Shown here piece by piece: positions 21,483 to 32,620 of a stretch of 64,000 nucleotides of DNA. The notes beneath the pieces were generated by a model. It was not told the DNA's origin, did not search any database, and saw only the letters and a list, made by a program, of their open reading frames with translations. Made by a program: the position numbers and the translations under genes. Each line of letters starts with the position of its first letter. Position 1 is the stretch's first letter. Source of the stretch: Colocasia esculenta (taxonomy: Eukaryota > Streptophyta > Magnoliopsida > Alismatales > Araceae); NCBI GenBank assembly GCA_014218235.1, contig CM024759.1, positions 7,704,712 through 7,768,711 on the forward strand, read 5' to 3'.

Positions 21483-22777
21483 TTATTCATTTGGAAGATC
21501 TTGCAGTGAGATCACTTCTATATCTTCAATGTGTACCAAAGTCGGATCCACCTGTTGCATTGTGTAGACGTACTCACACTCGGGAGTATGGAATAGTTTC
21601 ATGTGTCTGCCATTTAAAGGCGGGAACATAACATTTCCCTTTTGGTCGACTACTGTGTAGGCGCCGCCTTCAAACACTTTGTCGACCACAAATGGGCCAA
21701 GCCAATTGGCTATGAATTTGCTTTTGGGTAAGGAGGCCATGATGTCCTTTTGCTTGACCATGACAAGATCTCCCTTTTTAAAAGTTTTTTTGTTTACTAT
21801 CTTGTCAAAAGCGCGGGACATCCGTGCTTGATAATCTTGAAGACGTTGGTATGCAACCAAATGCTTTTCTTTCAGATTTGACAACTCTTCAAGCCGTCTT
21901 TCAATTTCGCTCCCCTCGTCAGTAGGAAGCCCGTAGTGTAGAGCTACCCTATAAGATGAGAGCTCAATTTCAATAGGAATGACCGCTTCCATCCCATAGA
22001 CTAGGGAAAAGGGTGAGCATCCCGTAGGAGTTTTGTAGATGGTGCGATAGGCCCATAGAGCTTCATGCACTTTTCGTCCCAATCGCGCTTTCGACCATTT
22101 ACCAATTTGACCATGAGCTTGCATAAAGTTTTGTTGAAGGCTTCGGCTAACCCATTGGCTTGGGGATAATAAACCGTTGATGTCCTCCACTCAATATGGA
22201 ATTTTGCTATCAATTTGTATATTGTCTGATTTTTGAATGGAGTGCCATTATCAGATATGATTCGACTCGGAACCCCGAATCGGTATATAATGTGGTGTCG
22301 AACAAAGCGAGCCACTGCTTCTCCAGTAGTTTCTTTCGAAGGTATGGCCTCGGCCCATCTTGAGAAATAATCTGTGGCAGCCAGTATGTATTTGTATCCC
22401 TTGGACGATGTGGGGAGGGGACCCACTATGTCCATTCCCCATTCAGCAAATGGCCATGTAGGCGTTGTTGGATGGAGCTTGCTTGGCGGTTTTCTTGGCA
22501 CGGGTCCATAGGCCTGACATTGGGGGCAGGTTCGAGCAAATCGCTCGCAGTCTGCAAACATTGTTGGCCAATAGAAGCCTTTACTTTTTATGTTGATTTT
22601 CATTTTTGAGCCAGACTGATGGGCTCCACACAGCCCTACATGTACCTCTCGCATGACCATCTTGGCTTCTTTCGGAGACAGGCACCTCAACAGTACCGAC
22701 TTGTCCCTTTTAGGTGTGAACTTATATAATGTGTCATTTATCAGCTTGTAGGAAGCAGCTCTTCGCAATAATTGCAC
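21483..22777 (-). pseudogene. Integrase of the Tat element (frameshifted)
   Basis: The first part, read from 22777, has the HHCC zinc-binding region (VHVGLCGAHQSG, then CERFARTCPQCQAYG). The catalytic core follows: WGMDIVGPLPTSSKGYKYIL, IISDNGTPFKNQTIYK, and YYPQANGLAEAFNKTL, which carry the D, D and E positions. A frameshift near 22100 moves the reading to 22190-21483. That part shows ALWAYRTIYKTPTGCSPFSL, a KKGDLVMVKQ box and a C-terminal SH3-like segment with NWLGPFVVDKVFEGGAYTVV, ending in a stop at 21483. Apart from the frameshift it looks complete, so integrase decay is recent. It acts at cDNA insertion. Confidence 0.93.
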
Positions 22778-23276
22778 TCGCTCCCCCCTTTTGTCTGGTA
22801 GTCAACCATTTTTTTATTTTGATGATAGGAATATGCCAATCATCTTCTTCTTGACTTTCATTTTCTTCCAGTGCATTTGCCTCAAAGGTTGTCAAACCAT
22901 CATGGCAATTCAAGGTGCTTGGAAGCAATCTTCTATTTTTTATAGTAATTCCCAGTTCACCTTCCAGGGGAAGTTTAAGGGCGGATGCGAGTTTGGCTAA
23001 TGTGTCAGCCTGCGAGTTTTGACTTCTTCTGACATGTTCTATTTTGAAGTGGTAGAACTTGTCGCTGAGTCTTGTAACTGCCTCAAAATAGGCTTTCAAT
23101 TCTTCTTTTCGGACTTCAAAAATGTCCAACATTTGTCTGACGACCAGCAATGAATCGCCAAATACTTCAATACATCTTATGCCCATTTCTAGGGCGATTT
23201 CCAAGCCAACAATGAGGGATTCATATTCTGCTTCATTATTGGTGAGAGATTTCATTAGAGCACATGAGTAATGCAA
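22734..23276 (-). pseudogene. Archaeal-type second RNase H of the Tat element
   Basis: The minus-strand frame gives TNNEAEYESLIVGLEIALEM, then VFGDSLLVVRQM, then the end VRRSQNSQADTLAKLAS. These are the Glu, Asp and Asp regions of the additional RNase H found between the RT-linked RNase H and integrase in Tat-lineage elements. It overlaps the start of the integrase frame in a different phase because of a frameshift near 22785. Only this RNase H remains; the RT-linked one is reduced to a start fragment at 23440-23720. Confidence 0.88.
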
Positions 23277-23439
23277 TATCCCTTTTTTCTGGGGTCACGG
23301 AGACAATTCCTGCCCCTGCCATATTTGTTGATGTGCCATCAGCCTTCAAAGAAGCCCGTGTAGCCCCATCAAAATATAATTGTCAATATTCAAGTTGAGT
23401 TTCTTGTGCTTCATAAGTTTCTTGAGTAGGGAGCTCCTC

Positions 23440-23790
23440 CTCATCAATCAATTCTGCATTCAGAGGGGAGTCTTCTAGCACTGGATGTGTTGTTAAGGAC
23501 TTTGCCATGCGCTGCCCCCCCCCCCCCCCCCTTTTTTTTTTTCTTTTTTTTTTCTTCTTTTCGTTTTTTTTTATTTCTTTCTTCTCTCTCTTTTTTTAAT
23601 TTTAAAGATAGTAATACCTCTAGGGATGCACACATGGCTGCAATTAAAGGCTTGCCCTTGATAGGTGCCTCCAACATAGGAGGATTGAGCAAATATTGAT
23701 TTTGTCAAGGACTTTCTGACATTCGTCGTCCCATATGAATATTGCTCATTTCTTTGTCAGTTTATGTAATAGTTGATACCTTCCATTCTT
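23440..23790 (-). pseudogene. RT-RNase H connection remnant of the Tat element
   Basis: Minus-strand text carries IFIWDDECQKVLDKIN and then, after a shift, YLLNPPMLEAPIKGKPL. These correspond to the segment immediately after the RT core, where RNase H begins. The frame then runs into a simple G/A/T tract at 23510-23600 (C12 then T-rich on the plus strand). The RT core that should precede it is absent, so a deletion junction lies at about 23760-23790. Confidence 0.7.
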
Positions 23791-25050
23791 GCTCTCGGAA
23801 GGATAAGTCTTTTCTTAAATTTTCTTTGGGGTTTTGAACAACCCTTATTTCATTTGTGGAGAGATCCTCATCCATTTGGGCATCATTCTCATCCATCCTT
23901 GTTTCAATTATTGGAAGCTTTATGATGACTATATTTACAACATAGTGAACTGTGGGACCTTCCCGTGTCTCCCATCCGAGACCTCTTGTGTCGTTGTGAG
24001 GGAATGGTGGTTGCCCCCTGACATTGGTAGAGTACCACATTGCTTGATATAGCTTGGCTCTCGTTCTACTTTGAACTTGAATATTTTGCTTCCAGCATAT
24101 TGTCTTTATATGCTCTGGCATGTCTTTCAGATCTTCGACCATTTCCTTCAACTTAATAGTGGCATCTTTTAGCCAAAATCATTTGGAGGCTGTTTGGGTA
24201 CATGCTTCCCTTTATAGAACACTATTGGTTGTCCTTCAGCATGGTAGGTCACAAAAGCATTTTAGAGGCTCTAGTGTGTGGACCTCCTGCGAATTGTCAT
24301 TTGTATATGATTTAATGGCAGTGGTATGCCAACTTCTATTACTTGGCTGATGGCATTAGTTCCAAGCTTGACAATGGGTCTATGCAGTTGTAATGGCCTT
24401 CGCTCAGGATCCTCCAACTGCATGTTGAGCTTTAATGTCGTTGTTGTTTCTTTATTGACCGTGATTTTTCCTTTTCTTTTTAGAGATGCCCCCACTATTT
24501 CTTTGCCTTTGTTTGTCTTGTTAAAGGGGCATCATTTTTGCTAAACCCTTGCATGTCTGTGGTGGAGGGAGGATTGCAGCATTGTCGCCCATTTCCGGCT
24601 CTCGTTCTTTTTTAGAGGAAGTTGTTCAGCTCCGAGGGGTATCAAACCTTTTGTCCCCTCCTTAATTAGTGTTTGAGATGGTTTCTCATTTATTGCCACT
24701 GCGGATATTGGCTTATTTATTTCAACAGCAGATTCTTCCTATTCTCATTCTTCTTTTGATTTTTCGATTTTCCTTCTCAAGACTGCCAATTCTTGGAGGA
24801 TTGCTTCTTTTGTTATTTCCTCAGGTGGGGCGACGCCACCGAGGTATGACTTTCTAATTAGTTGTTCTTTCTTTTGGAGTTTCTTAGTGGCTGGCCTCTT
24901 GTTTGTATTCACCAGGGTTCAGCTAGCTTCTTCTTGCTCATGATGGAATGTTACTCGAATAGCACATTCCACTACCTCCCTCGGAAGTGATATGCAGCGA
25001 CTCTGGACAGCTCATCTAGCTATCCAGTCTGCGCCATTTGTGCTTGGCTT
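23791..25050 (-). pseudogene. Degenerate gag-RT linker of the Tat element
   Basis: Minus-strand fragments in several frames include RRPLQLHRPIVKLGTNAISQ (about 24380-24440), then PPFPHNDTRGLGWETREGP (about 23970-24030). The latter resembles the stretch found between protease and RT in plant Tat elements. I found no clear D-S/T-G protease site and no RT motif. The region has multiple stops and phase changes. Confidence 0.55.
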
Positions 25051-27849
25051 TCATTGGGACCTAGCCTGGGCCAGAACATGGATCACGTTGGCAGAGAACG
25101 TGAGTTTTGGTTGTTGGTGTGGCTTTGGTGGATTTACCAAGTGCTCAGCCATGTCAATAATTCCTGCTTGAATTAGTTTTTCTACTTGATTTTTGAACAG
25201 ATAGCAATTTTCTAGAGCGTGACCCAGCACGCGATGATATGGGCAATAATTGGGCTTGTCCACCATTGCTATTTCTTCTGGGTGCTTGGGCTCTGGGAGT
25301 GTCATGAGATTCTCTTGAAGACATATGTCCAACAACTCTCTTGTATGCTCCCTGGTAAATGAATAAGGAGTGTTGAGCCTCTCACTTAGGGTGGGGGCTG
25401 ATCTCCTTTCTTCTTTCTTTGAATTTGAAGAGGCGGGGGTATCTCCCTTGCCCCCAGCTTTCTTCAGGGCTACCGAAAAGTCCACGGTATTTACTTCTCG
25501 TGACCTGGTGCTTTCGTCTTTAGGAGGTTTACCCCTTCCATATGAAGCAGTGGGATTTTCGGCAAAGAAGATTTCTATCTCTGCCACTGTGCTGTTGAGA
25601 TGTTCAAATGTCCGGATATTGGCCCCTAGGAACTTTTCCTTGATTTCTGGCTTCAGACTTCTTTGACATAGTTTCACCGCATCTTCATGTGCTGGTGGTT
25701 GCTCACATTTCATGCTCGTGCCACGCCATCTTTTGATGAAGTCCAGAGCAGACTCATTTTTATTTTGCTTTAAGGATATGAGTTCTACTAAAGTGACTCT
25801 TCTTTCTGTCACTCTGAAGTGTTCAAAGAATTTCCTTTTCATATCTTCCCAACCAACTATTGAGTTGGGCTTCAGTCGGGCATACCATTGAAAGGCTAGC
25901 CCAGTAAGTGATGTTGAAAAGTACCTCAAAAGGTATGACTCTTCAGTTGCCAACTCTCCCATGATGCTCATGTAATGAGCTATATGTTCATGAGGTGACC
26001 CATCCCCATTGAATTTTGAGAATTTAAGGATCTTTGGGTGTTCTTCTGGGAGCTTTTTAAAGAGATGGTGTACAGGGTATGGTACCCTATATAGGTCATA
26101 GGTGGCAGACCCCTCGCTTTGCTCAGCCATCTTTGCTACAATTATTTGCTCAATCATGGCCCTTTGTGAGACCATTGTTTCTTCGAATGAGGTATTTAAC
26201 TGTGGTGCATCATGCCTTCGTTCTGTAACATGCACCTCTTGAGTTTCCTCATGGCTTGAATTTGGATCTTCAGTTGGTTGTCTAACCATAAATTCTGCAC
26301 GGGGTGTATTTGGTAGCACGTTCCCAGGCTGGGGTGCCACTGTAGGCAACGCTGGTTGGCTTGCTTGTTGAACTTGCTAAGGCTGCAATAGTTGTTGTGC
26401 CGGTTGCGGAGGCTGTATTGGTGGTGATGGTTGTGGTGGCAGTGGCGCCGCCATTCCCAATTGTTGCATGAGGCTTTCCAGCATAGCCTTTAGCTTTTGA
26501 TTTTCTTGCATTACCATTTCTAAATTCGGTAATGAGGGTACCCTAATATTAGGGTTTTCAACATGTCGACCCTGATCCAGAGGGTGATTTGATGTGGTGG
26601 CAATGTCGGCAGCCCCCATGCCTTCTTCATTCTGGTGTGGTAAGTCCACCTCCACATTTACCCGGTCAAGCCAGGCTCGAGCTTGCTCCCTTCTGCGATT
26701 AGATATCGTAGGATGTTGCTCCATATTTGAGGTTTCTACCTGGTCAGCTATTGCGGACAAATTGATGTTAGAGGCATAGCATGTGTATATCCGCATGCCT
26801 TCTTCAGTGATCTGTATTGTTCTTCTCTTCTTCTGCCTAGGACGTATAGTGGCACCCAGGCGTTGGAAAAATGATTTTCTAGTGATAACATCATCCATTT
26901 TGTATTCTTCTAACTTGAAATTTTGCCCTATCTCTGGACTTGCTTGTCTTCTTTCTTGATATACCCCTTTCCTTTTAGAACCTCTTTGCAGATCAACCGG
27001 TAAAGAAGGGGTGCAATCTTTAGTTCGAAACTCTTAGGAAGGTTCCCTTTGTTTGTCTGGGACATTTCTTCTTCTGAAAGCTTGCCACTTTGCTGGGTCT
27101 TGCTTCATGACCGCTCTTGTATTTTTCCGCCCTACTAGAGATTCTAGGGCCCTTGTCCTTCAGAGTTCGTGGGCTTCTTCTTTAGTGACCCATACCCGTT
27201 TGACACGAGGTGGGCTATATATCTCATCTTTTTCAGCATTGACTTTGTATTTTTTGAAGCTAGCTTTGTCAAATTGATTGTTCTTGATTTCAGCTTTCGT
27301 CCATTGCTTCTTCACATTTTTCACTTTGAAACTTGGCTTGTCTTGAAGCACTTTCGGCAGTATGCTAAAACTGTTCTTTACCGATACAACAGCTGCATGC
27401 CGCTCCAGTATCATTAAGGTCTCACTCCCGTCCAGGCGGATCCGGAGATCGTCAACTCAGACAGTGTTGCCAGAATTTGAAATGCCACGTGTCGTGGGCT
27501 TTCTCTTAGGCTTGCGTCTTTTGTTCTTTCCAGCAGTTGGAGTGTCGGTGAAGTTGATAGCATAGGTTGTGAACATTTGTATCAAGTTAGCCTCATGAAC
27601 TTGAGGCTCTTCTTTTGCTTGCTTTGCTTTGTGAGTCTTGGCAGCAGTAGGTAGTACGGTCGGTATCACTCCTAGGAAGTATGGAGACTCCACCACCGGG
27701 GGAAAATCTCCAAACCTGGTTGGTGAAGTGAGGTAGCCATTCCTTATGTGGTCCTGGACCACAAGTGGGCTGAAGAACATGCCCGGAGTATAAGCAGTAG
27801 TCGCCATTGCAGAGTTATGACCTGCACACAAATTAAAATGTGAGTACAT
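25051..27849 (-). pseudogene. Upstream ORF plus gag of the Tat element, four stops
   Basis: One minus-strand reading phase stays recognisable from 27849 to 25051, interrupted only by four in-frame stops: TGA at 27457-27459, TGA at 27160-27162, TAA at 27034-27036 and TAG at 26377-26379. The upstream part (27849-26900; MATTAYTPGMFFSPLVVQDH near its start) may be the extra ORF described before gag in Ogre-like elements. From 26898 it is gag: a Pro/Gln-rich segment, then the conserved retrotransposon gag core (FSTSLTGLAFQWYARLKP; KRKFFEHFRV), then a zinc-knuckle-like CPYHRVLGHALENC. Point stops without phase change suggest recent decay. Gag would form the particle. Confidence 0.8.
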
Positions 27850-27893
27850 CTTATTGTTAGGCTGTTGTCTGATGGAGAGATGAAGGGAAGGGA

Positions 27894-27913
27894 GGTCCGT
27901 AGTAGAGTCGCCA
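27894..27913 (-). promoter_or_regulatory. Primer-binding site of the Tat element
   Basis: TGGCGACTCTACTACGGACC on the minus strand begins with TGG and lies four bases inside the 5' LTR edge at 27918. The TGGCGACTC start resembles the tRNA-Arg-type site reported for Ogre elements. The exact tRNA has not been checked. Confidence 0.7.
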
Positions 27914-27917
27914 TCTC

Positions 27918-29703
27918 TGTGAGAACCATTTTTTAAAAACTTTTAAAAATTTTAATTTTATCTTTGGATTTGATTTATTTGGCCTTTTATTTATTTACAT
28001 GGACATGGTCTTATTTAGTTCGTTTGACCTCCCCCACTAACCTCGGTTAGTGTTAATTACATCAGCACAAGGCTGAATACCCTTGATTAACTATCAGACA
28101 ACCCCTTTGAAACAGAAGAACGTGACTCACAATTGAATGACATGAATTGTACATGAAAGAAAATAAAGTTACAAGCATGCAATCTATTTTTTGGAATTTT
28201 CTGATATTTGTTTTATTTTTTTATTAATTTTTAAATCCATTTGCTCATTTTTTGGTATTTTAAAATCATTGATTTCAGTTTTTAATTATTTTTGTCATTT
28301 ATTTATTTAAATTATGATTATGTGGATTAAAATAATATTTTCATGTATTTATTTGATTTAAAAGGTGATTAACTTAAGGTGGATCAAAAATAATGTGAGA
28401 CATGACTTGTTTGTTATTTTTATGTTATTGAAAATTAAATAATAATGTTTATGAAATATTTTGTTAAAGTTGGTTGAAGAATTGATTGATTTTGATTAAG
28501 AAATCAAATAGTGAAAAGTTCGAAATAAATGTGACACTACGTGTAATTATTCATATAAGGCATGATTAAATAAGTGAAATTAGCCCAATAGGCCCATTAA
28601 ACATCACACGTGAGAATGCGTCAAATATCGACCCAATTAAGCATCATTAGGCCCATTAAGCATGAAGCATCATAATCATTTGCATGAAAAATACAAGTTC
28701 AGCCCAATAAGCAATTTGAGGCCTAATAAGAGATCTGGCCCCATAAAAGAAGCACAATGGATCTTGTTTAAATCTTGAGGAAATTAAATCGTGCCTTGCA
28801 CGATATTCTTTAGGACTGCCTTGCAGACCCTTCTCCCAGACTGTCTTGCAGTCTTTTCTCATAGCCTTACTCTAGTTTCAAAACTTCAAAAATCCTCCTC
28901 CTCAACTTGGGTGCCCCCCCCCCCCTCCTTTTATAGTGGATGGAGGAAGCACCCCGGCCGGGAGGTTTACGCAATTTTTTGGGTTATACATTTGCATTTT
29001 AGCCCCTTGGGATTTTTTTTTTTTTCCTTTCTTCCCTTCCCTGCCCGGCTCGACCCCTTCCCTGTTTGGCACCCTGCGAGAGACAGAGCAGGGAAGGAGG
29101 AGGCGCGCGGCAGGAGGGCAAGCCTACGGCGGCGGCGGCGGCTGTGGCTGGGGACTGCGGCGGCGCGCTGAGGCAGCGACGGCGGCGCGTCAGGGCGACA
29201 GCGGCGGCGCACGCAGGGCCTCCCCGTCGGGAGCCCGCACCGGCGACTGCGACTTGGGAGGGAGATGGCGGCGGCGGCTGCGACCGGCGACGGCGACGGC
29301 GTCCAGCCCCGCGGCGGCTCCCTTGGGTGCGAGCGGCGGCTGCAGGGTGGGGGACCAACAGTGGCCACCCCACACAGAGGTGACGGCGGCAGCGACAGGG
29401 GCCAGTGGCGACAACGTCAGGGGCCACCCGCTGTGACGTCCCTTTCTTCTCTACCCCTTCTTCTTCCTCTTTGCTGTGTGAAGACCCGAGTCACCACCTG
29501 ATGGGGGAAGCACCAGCGGCGATTGGCGTTGGCCCGAACAGGGGCAGCGGCCAACCCAAACAGGGGCTTCACAGGCCCAGGCGGCTGGGGATAGAGGTGA
29601 AGTCTCGCTCTGCTTTTCCATATTTTTTCCATTTGTTCTATTGGTTCTCCCCCTTTTTTTTGTTTCTTCCTTGTGAGAAGCCAGGCGAAATTCTGGCACA
29701 ACA
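27918..29703 (-). repeat. 5' LTR of the Tat element
   Basis: The 1786-bp copy matches 15384-17183. It carries the GC-rich block at about 29040-29430, a TATA box at 28927-28935 on the minus strand, and the ATTGGGCY cluster at about 28580-28745. It is followed outward by the TSD tggtc at 29704-29708. Confidence 0.9.
28927..28935 (-). promoter_or_regulatory. TATA box of the Tat 5' LTR
   Basis: TATAAAAGG on the minus strand lies about 0.77 kb from the LTR start, downstream of the GC-rich block. The 3' LTR has the near-identical TATAAAATG at about 16395. It would place the transcription start at about 28900. Confidence 0.55.
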
Positions 29704-29708
29704 TGGTC

Positions 29709-31168
29709 TTTGACTTGTTGCCCAAAATTTTTTATTTTGAAAAGGAGAGTGTCTGTAAGGTGGCATAGAGATGGTTTTGGATTCATCCAACAATGGAATA
29801 GTGTGATCATAGGGTCTAGAAGGAGGAAGACTCTGGGGTTCAGAAAAAACAACTGAATAGTTGTACAAAATAACTTGGAGATCAGGATGGTATTGATGTG
29901 TGTTGGAAGAAGCGGCAGTAGGATGTTCCATACTAAGCAGCTAGATAGTATAGAAGGAACGGCCATTCTTCATATCTTTACAAAACTTTTTAGCAGAAAC
30001 CACTTGAATTTTATCATCAAAAACACCAAAGAATAAGGTTGCCCATTCAAATTGAACTTCATAGTCATCTGAGCAACATTAAAAGTAATCTCTCCCAATA
30101 ATTGCATCCAAGAAGCGCCCAACTTTTATACCACATGTGGATTGAGAAAATTATGTGTTCTTCCATTATCAATCAAAACAATCACCGATAAAGCTCCTAT
30201 ATGCCCAATTACTTTCATAGTTCCTGGAGAAGACAAGTGTGGAACCGACTGAGAAGAAATAGATGGATTAACAACTGTCAATTATAAAGAATCTTCTGTC
30301 AAATCAACTAAAGAATCATCATATTTAATAATATCTGGAATTAATTGAAGAAGAAACAATTTATGAGTCTTACAAGAATGGGCAGGTACCCATTTCTCAT
30401 CACAGTTATAATGCAGCCCTTTGGATCTTCTTTCCTATAACTATTGAATAGTCAACTTCTGAACTGGAGGGATAGATGGTTTAACTGGTGGGGTCAACAG
30501 AGTTGAGATGAAGAACTTCTACACATATATAAGGAAGGCAGTGAATAAGAAGACAAAAATTTCCATCGAAATAGAATCTTTGATTCTTGAATTCTGGCAA
30601 GTTCCATGGCATGTGTTAATGTCTAGGGCATAAAAGATCTGACTTCATAAGCAATTTCATCCTTGAGAGATGCTCTTCGGAAACCCCTGTAACCTTATTG
30701 GTTTGACAAATTGCCTTTGATATTCAGCCACAGAATTGGTTTGACATAATTTTCTTAAAAGACCATGCTATTCTACAGATGAGATGGAACCAAATCTAGC
30801 TTCCAAACCAAGCAAGAAATCCGACCAAGAAATCAGTTCTGTTGTACTTGAATGATGTCAATACCATTGCAAAGCTTCTCCCTCCAAATAAAAGGATGCA
30901 ATGGTCAGGTGATGGCCAACGGGAACACGATTACAAGAGAAAAATCTGTTTGCCTTATACTTCCACTCGGTCGGTTCAGAAGATCCATCAAAATGAGGAA
31001 ATTCATGGGACTTCGGATGAAAAAATTCCAGATCATGAAAACTATCATTCCCAGAGTTCCAAGAACCAGAAGAATTTATCGAGGATTCCAGATGCAAGGA
31101 CTCTAGAGCATCAGGAATCACAGCAGCTTTTGATGATGAAAGACTCTGAGCAGACTCAGACATCATTT
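29709..31168 (-). pseudogene. gag, protease and RT start (outer gypsy)
   Basis: The minus strand gives, in order, a gag segment read from about 31165 (FPHFDGSSEPTEWKYKANRF, then SFYLEGEALQWY near 30870) and a zinc-knuckle remnant near 30366-30420 (YNCDEKWVPAHSCK, with the first Cys of the CCHC replaced). The protease site VLIDNGRTHNFLN is near 30138-30180; its Asp is present but the usual Ser/Thr is Asn. The RT start follows (VVFSEPQSLPPSRPYDHTIP, about 29780-29840). The RT continues at 15378 beyond the Tat insertion. A degenerate PBS, 8 of 11 positions of TGGTATCAGAG, lies at 31154-31164. Stops and shifts make it non-functional. Confidence 0.85.
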
Positions 31169-31601
31169 TGGTACGTGGCTTTCTTGGGAACCGGCTCAAA
31201 TCCTCCATGAGATCCCTAGAAGACTCTTTCTGGGCAAGCTCTTCTGTGGTGGAAGAGGATTTCCCACCAAGGTGAAAGGATTTTCCTACAAAGGTTCTAC
31301 TGAGAATAGAGGGAAGCAGGAAAAGGAATATGCGTAGGAGTTCTGGCACTTGGTTGCTCTACCTTGCGCTCTTCTCTTCTATTTATACTAGAGATGTACA
31401 GAGAGATAACTGGGATGTGCTGTCACAATAGTTATTAACACGTCATCCAACAAAACCCAACTACTCTATTAACTACCAACCTATGTGCCAATGAAATTAT
31501 GTTAAATACAACGACTGTTTAACTAAATGCCAACAAGAATCAAAATACTTAACTACCTGTTCAAAGATGTCAAAACCCGTCTAACCCCTCAATTCATAAC
31601 A
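31169..31601 (-). repeat. 5' LTR of the outer gypsy element
   Basis: It is homologous to 86-500, starting tggtacgtgg and ending tcataaca, and is flanked by the TSD ctcta at 31602-31606. A minus-strand TATAAATAG word at 31379-31387 is a promoter candidate; the other copy has lost it. An open frame starting at 31349 runs through the LTR into gag, but its LTR part is probably untranslated. Confidence 0.8.
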
Positions 31602-31606
31602 CTCTA

Positions 31607-32560
31607 TACAGGGCTCTCTGCCTCCTCCGCTTCCTAGCTGATCCCCTCCATCCTTTGTCACTGCACCCACAACTCCCTCCTTTGCTGCCCAACCGACCCC
31701 CTCCTCCCTCAATTGTTGCATCCACGCCCTTTTCTTCCTCATCCACCCACGACGGGCCCTCCTTCCCCACACACCTTTTTCCCCCATCCATATCTTGTGT
31801 TCTCTTCACCTCGCCTTCGCCCCCTCCCGCCTCTCTTCTTATTCCCCCACTCTACCTCCGTTGCCACATCCACACCCCTCTGCACTATGACCATCTCCCC
31901 CCTCCATGCTCTGGCCCCTGCCTTCCCCTCTCTTCCAACCCCCCTATTCTTCCTTTTCCCCCCTTTTGTATGTTTCTTTTGGTTTGATAGCCTTGGGGTT
32001 ATTTTGGTCCCCCCTGGGGCTTATCCTTGCCAGTGTGATATGACAACTTTGGCTTCTACCTAGGGTATGTGGTTAATTTCTCTTTTCTTCAGGATTGTTG
32101 CATATGCTTCAAGAGTTGTTCACTTTCCGTGGCCATTGGCTTGGTCGGTAAGCCTCCGACTCACCTTAAGTTGGGCTGGCTGTATTGTTGGGGTAGCTCG
32201 AGATATGTCATCCGCACATTTTTCCCATGTGCATTTTCTGAGCTACTATCCAGCTAATTCAGCTGTTGTTTCCTGCTAGAGTAGCTCCATCTTCGATCGT
32301 GTCAAAGCATGTCTCAAGCAGTGCCCTTGTTCTATTGATCCTACCTATCAGTTTAGTATGTATATCTGGTGTACTTGGACTAGTTATGTGTCTTTATGCT
32401 CTGCCCCTGTGGCAGTTTGTTTGGAGCTCTCTGCCCTTCCATGCTGTTTCTGTTTCTTTCTTGTGCTGTGTATTGCCGGTCGGTAAGATGTTCTATGTAA
32501 TCTTATTTTATGTAATATATATATTAAAGCTCTTAGCTCCTACTATGACCTTAAAAAAAG
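31607..32560. other. Unassigned C/T-rich region
   Basis: A strongly C/T-rich stretch (31607-31950) is followed by mixed sequence. Open frames of 60-120 residues in several frames are Pro/Ser/Leu-rich with no family motif. The region ends in an A/G tract at 32561-32576. It could be the eroded 3' part of a retroelement (LINE or gypsy), but no domain supports a choice. Confidence 0.4.
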
Positions 32561-32620
32561 GGGGATGATGTGACACTTGCATTTTGTGGATAAATTAGAT
32601 GTTCTAAAAGAGTGCTAACA
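32561..32620 (+). repeat. Possible polypurine tract and LTR start
   Basis: AAAAAAAGGGGGATGATG is followed at about 32574 by TGTGACACTTGCATTTTGTG. The arrangement is strikingly like AAGAGGGGGATGATG before the LTR at 58394. It may mark the 3' end of an eroded plus-strand gypsy element. No matching LTR end was located, so this is tentative. Confidence 0.35.

Larger units (their letters stand above)
15384..29703 (-). mobile_element. Tat/Ogre-lineage Ty3/gypsy element, RT deleted
   Basis: A 14.3-kb element sits inside the RT of the outer gypsy with perfect TSD tggtc (15379-15383 and 29704-29708). LTRs are 15384-17183 and 27918-29703. The minus-strand order is LTR, PBS, upstream ORF plus gag, a linker, a second (archaeal-type) RNase H, integrase, tandem-repeat-rich 3' region, PPT, LTR. 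The extra RNase H before integrase, the tRNA-Arg-like PBS and the long repetitive 3' untranslated region are marks of the Tat lineage. The RT core and recognisable protease are missing, so it could move only with help. LTRs differ at about 4% in the 165 bases aligned by eye. Confidence 0.9.
86..31601 (-). mobile_element. Outer Ty3/gypsy chromovirus, split by later insertions
   Basis: An old LTR retrotransposon lies on the minus strand with LTRs at 86-500 and 31169-31601 and TSD ctcta (81-85, 31602-31606). Removing the two large insertions (1350-13736 and 15384-29708) leaves about 4.8 kb. Its order on the minus strand is LTR, gag, protease, RT, RNase H, integrase, chromodomain-like tail, polypurine tract, LTR, which is the Ty3/gypsy order. 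The LTRs have clearly diverged: by eye about 20 differences in a 170-base stretch, far more than in the elements nested inside it, so it is the oldest layer. Every domain carries stops, frameshifts or lost key residues, so it is dead. Assignment to a chromovirus rests on the integrase tail and chromodomain-like end; the clade is not determined. Confidence 0.9.

Noticed and set aside
31655..32063. Pro-rich ORFs of 110-116 residues
   Set aside because: They are overlapping phases of a C/T tract without motif or conserved start.
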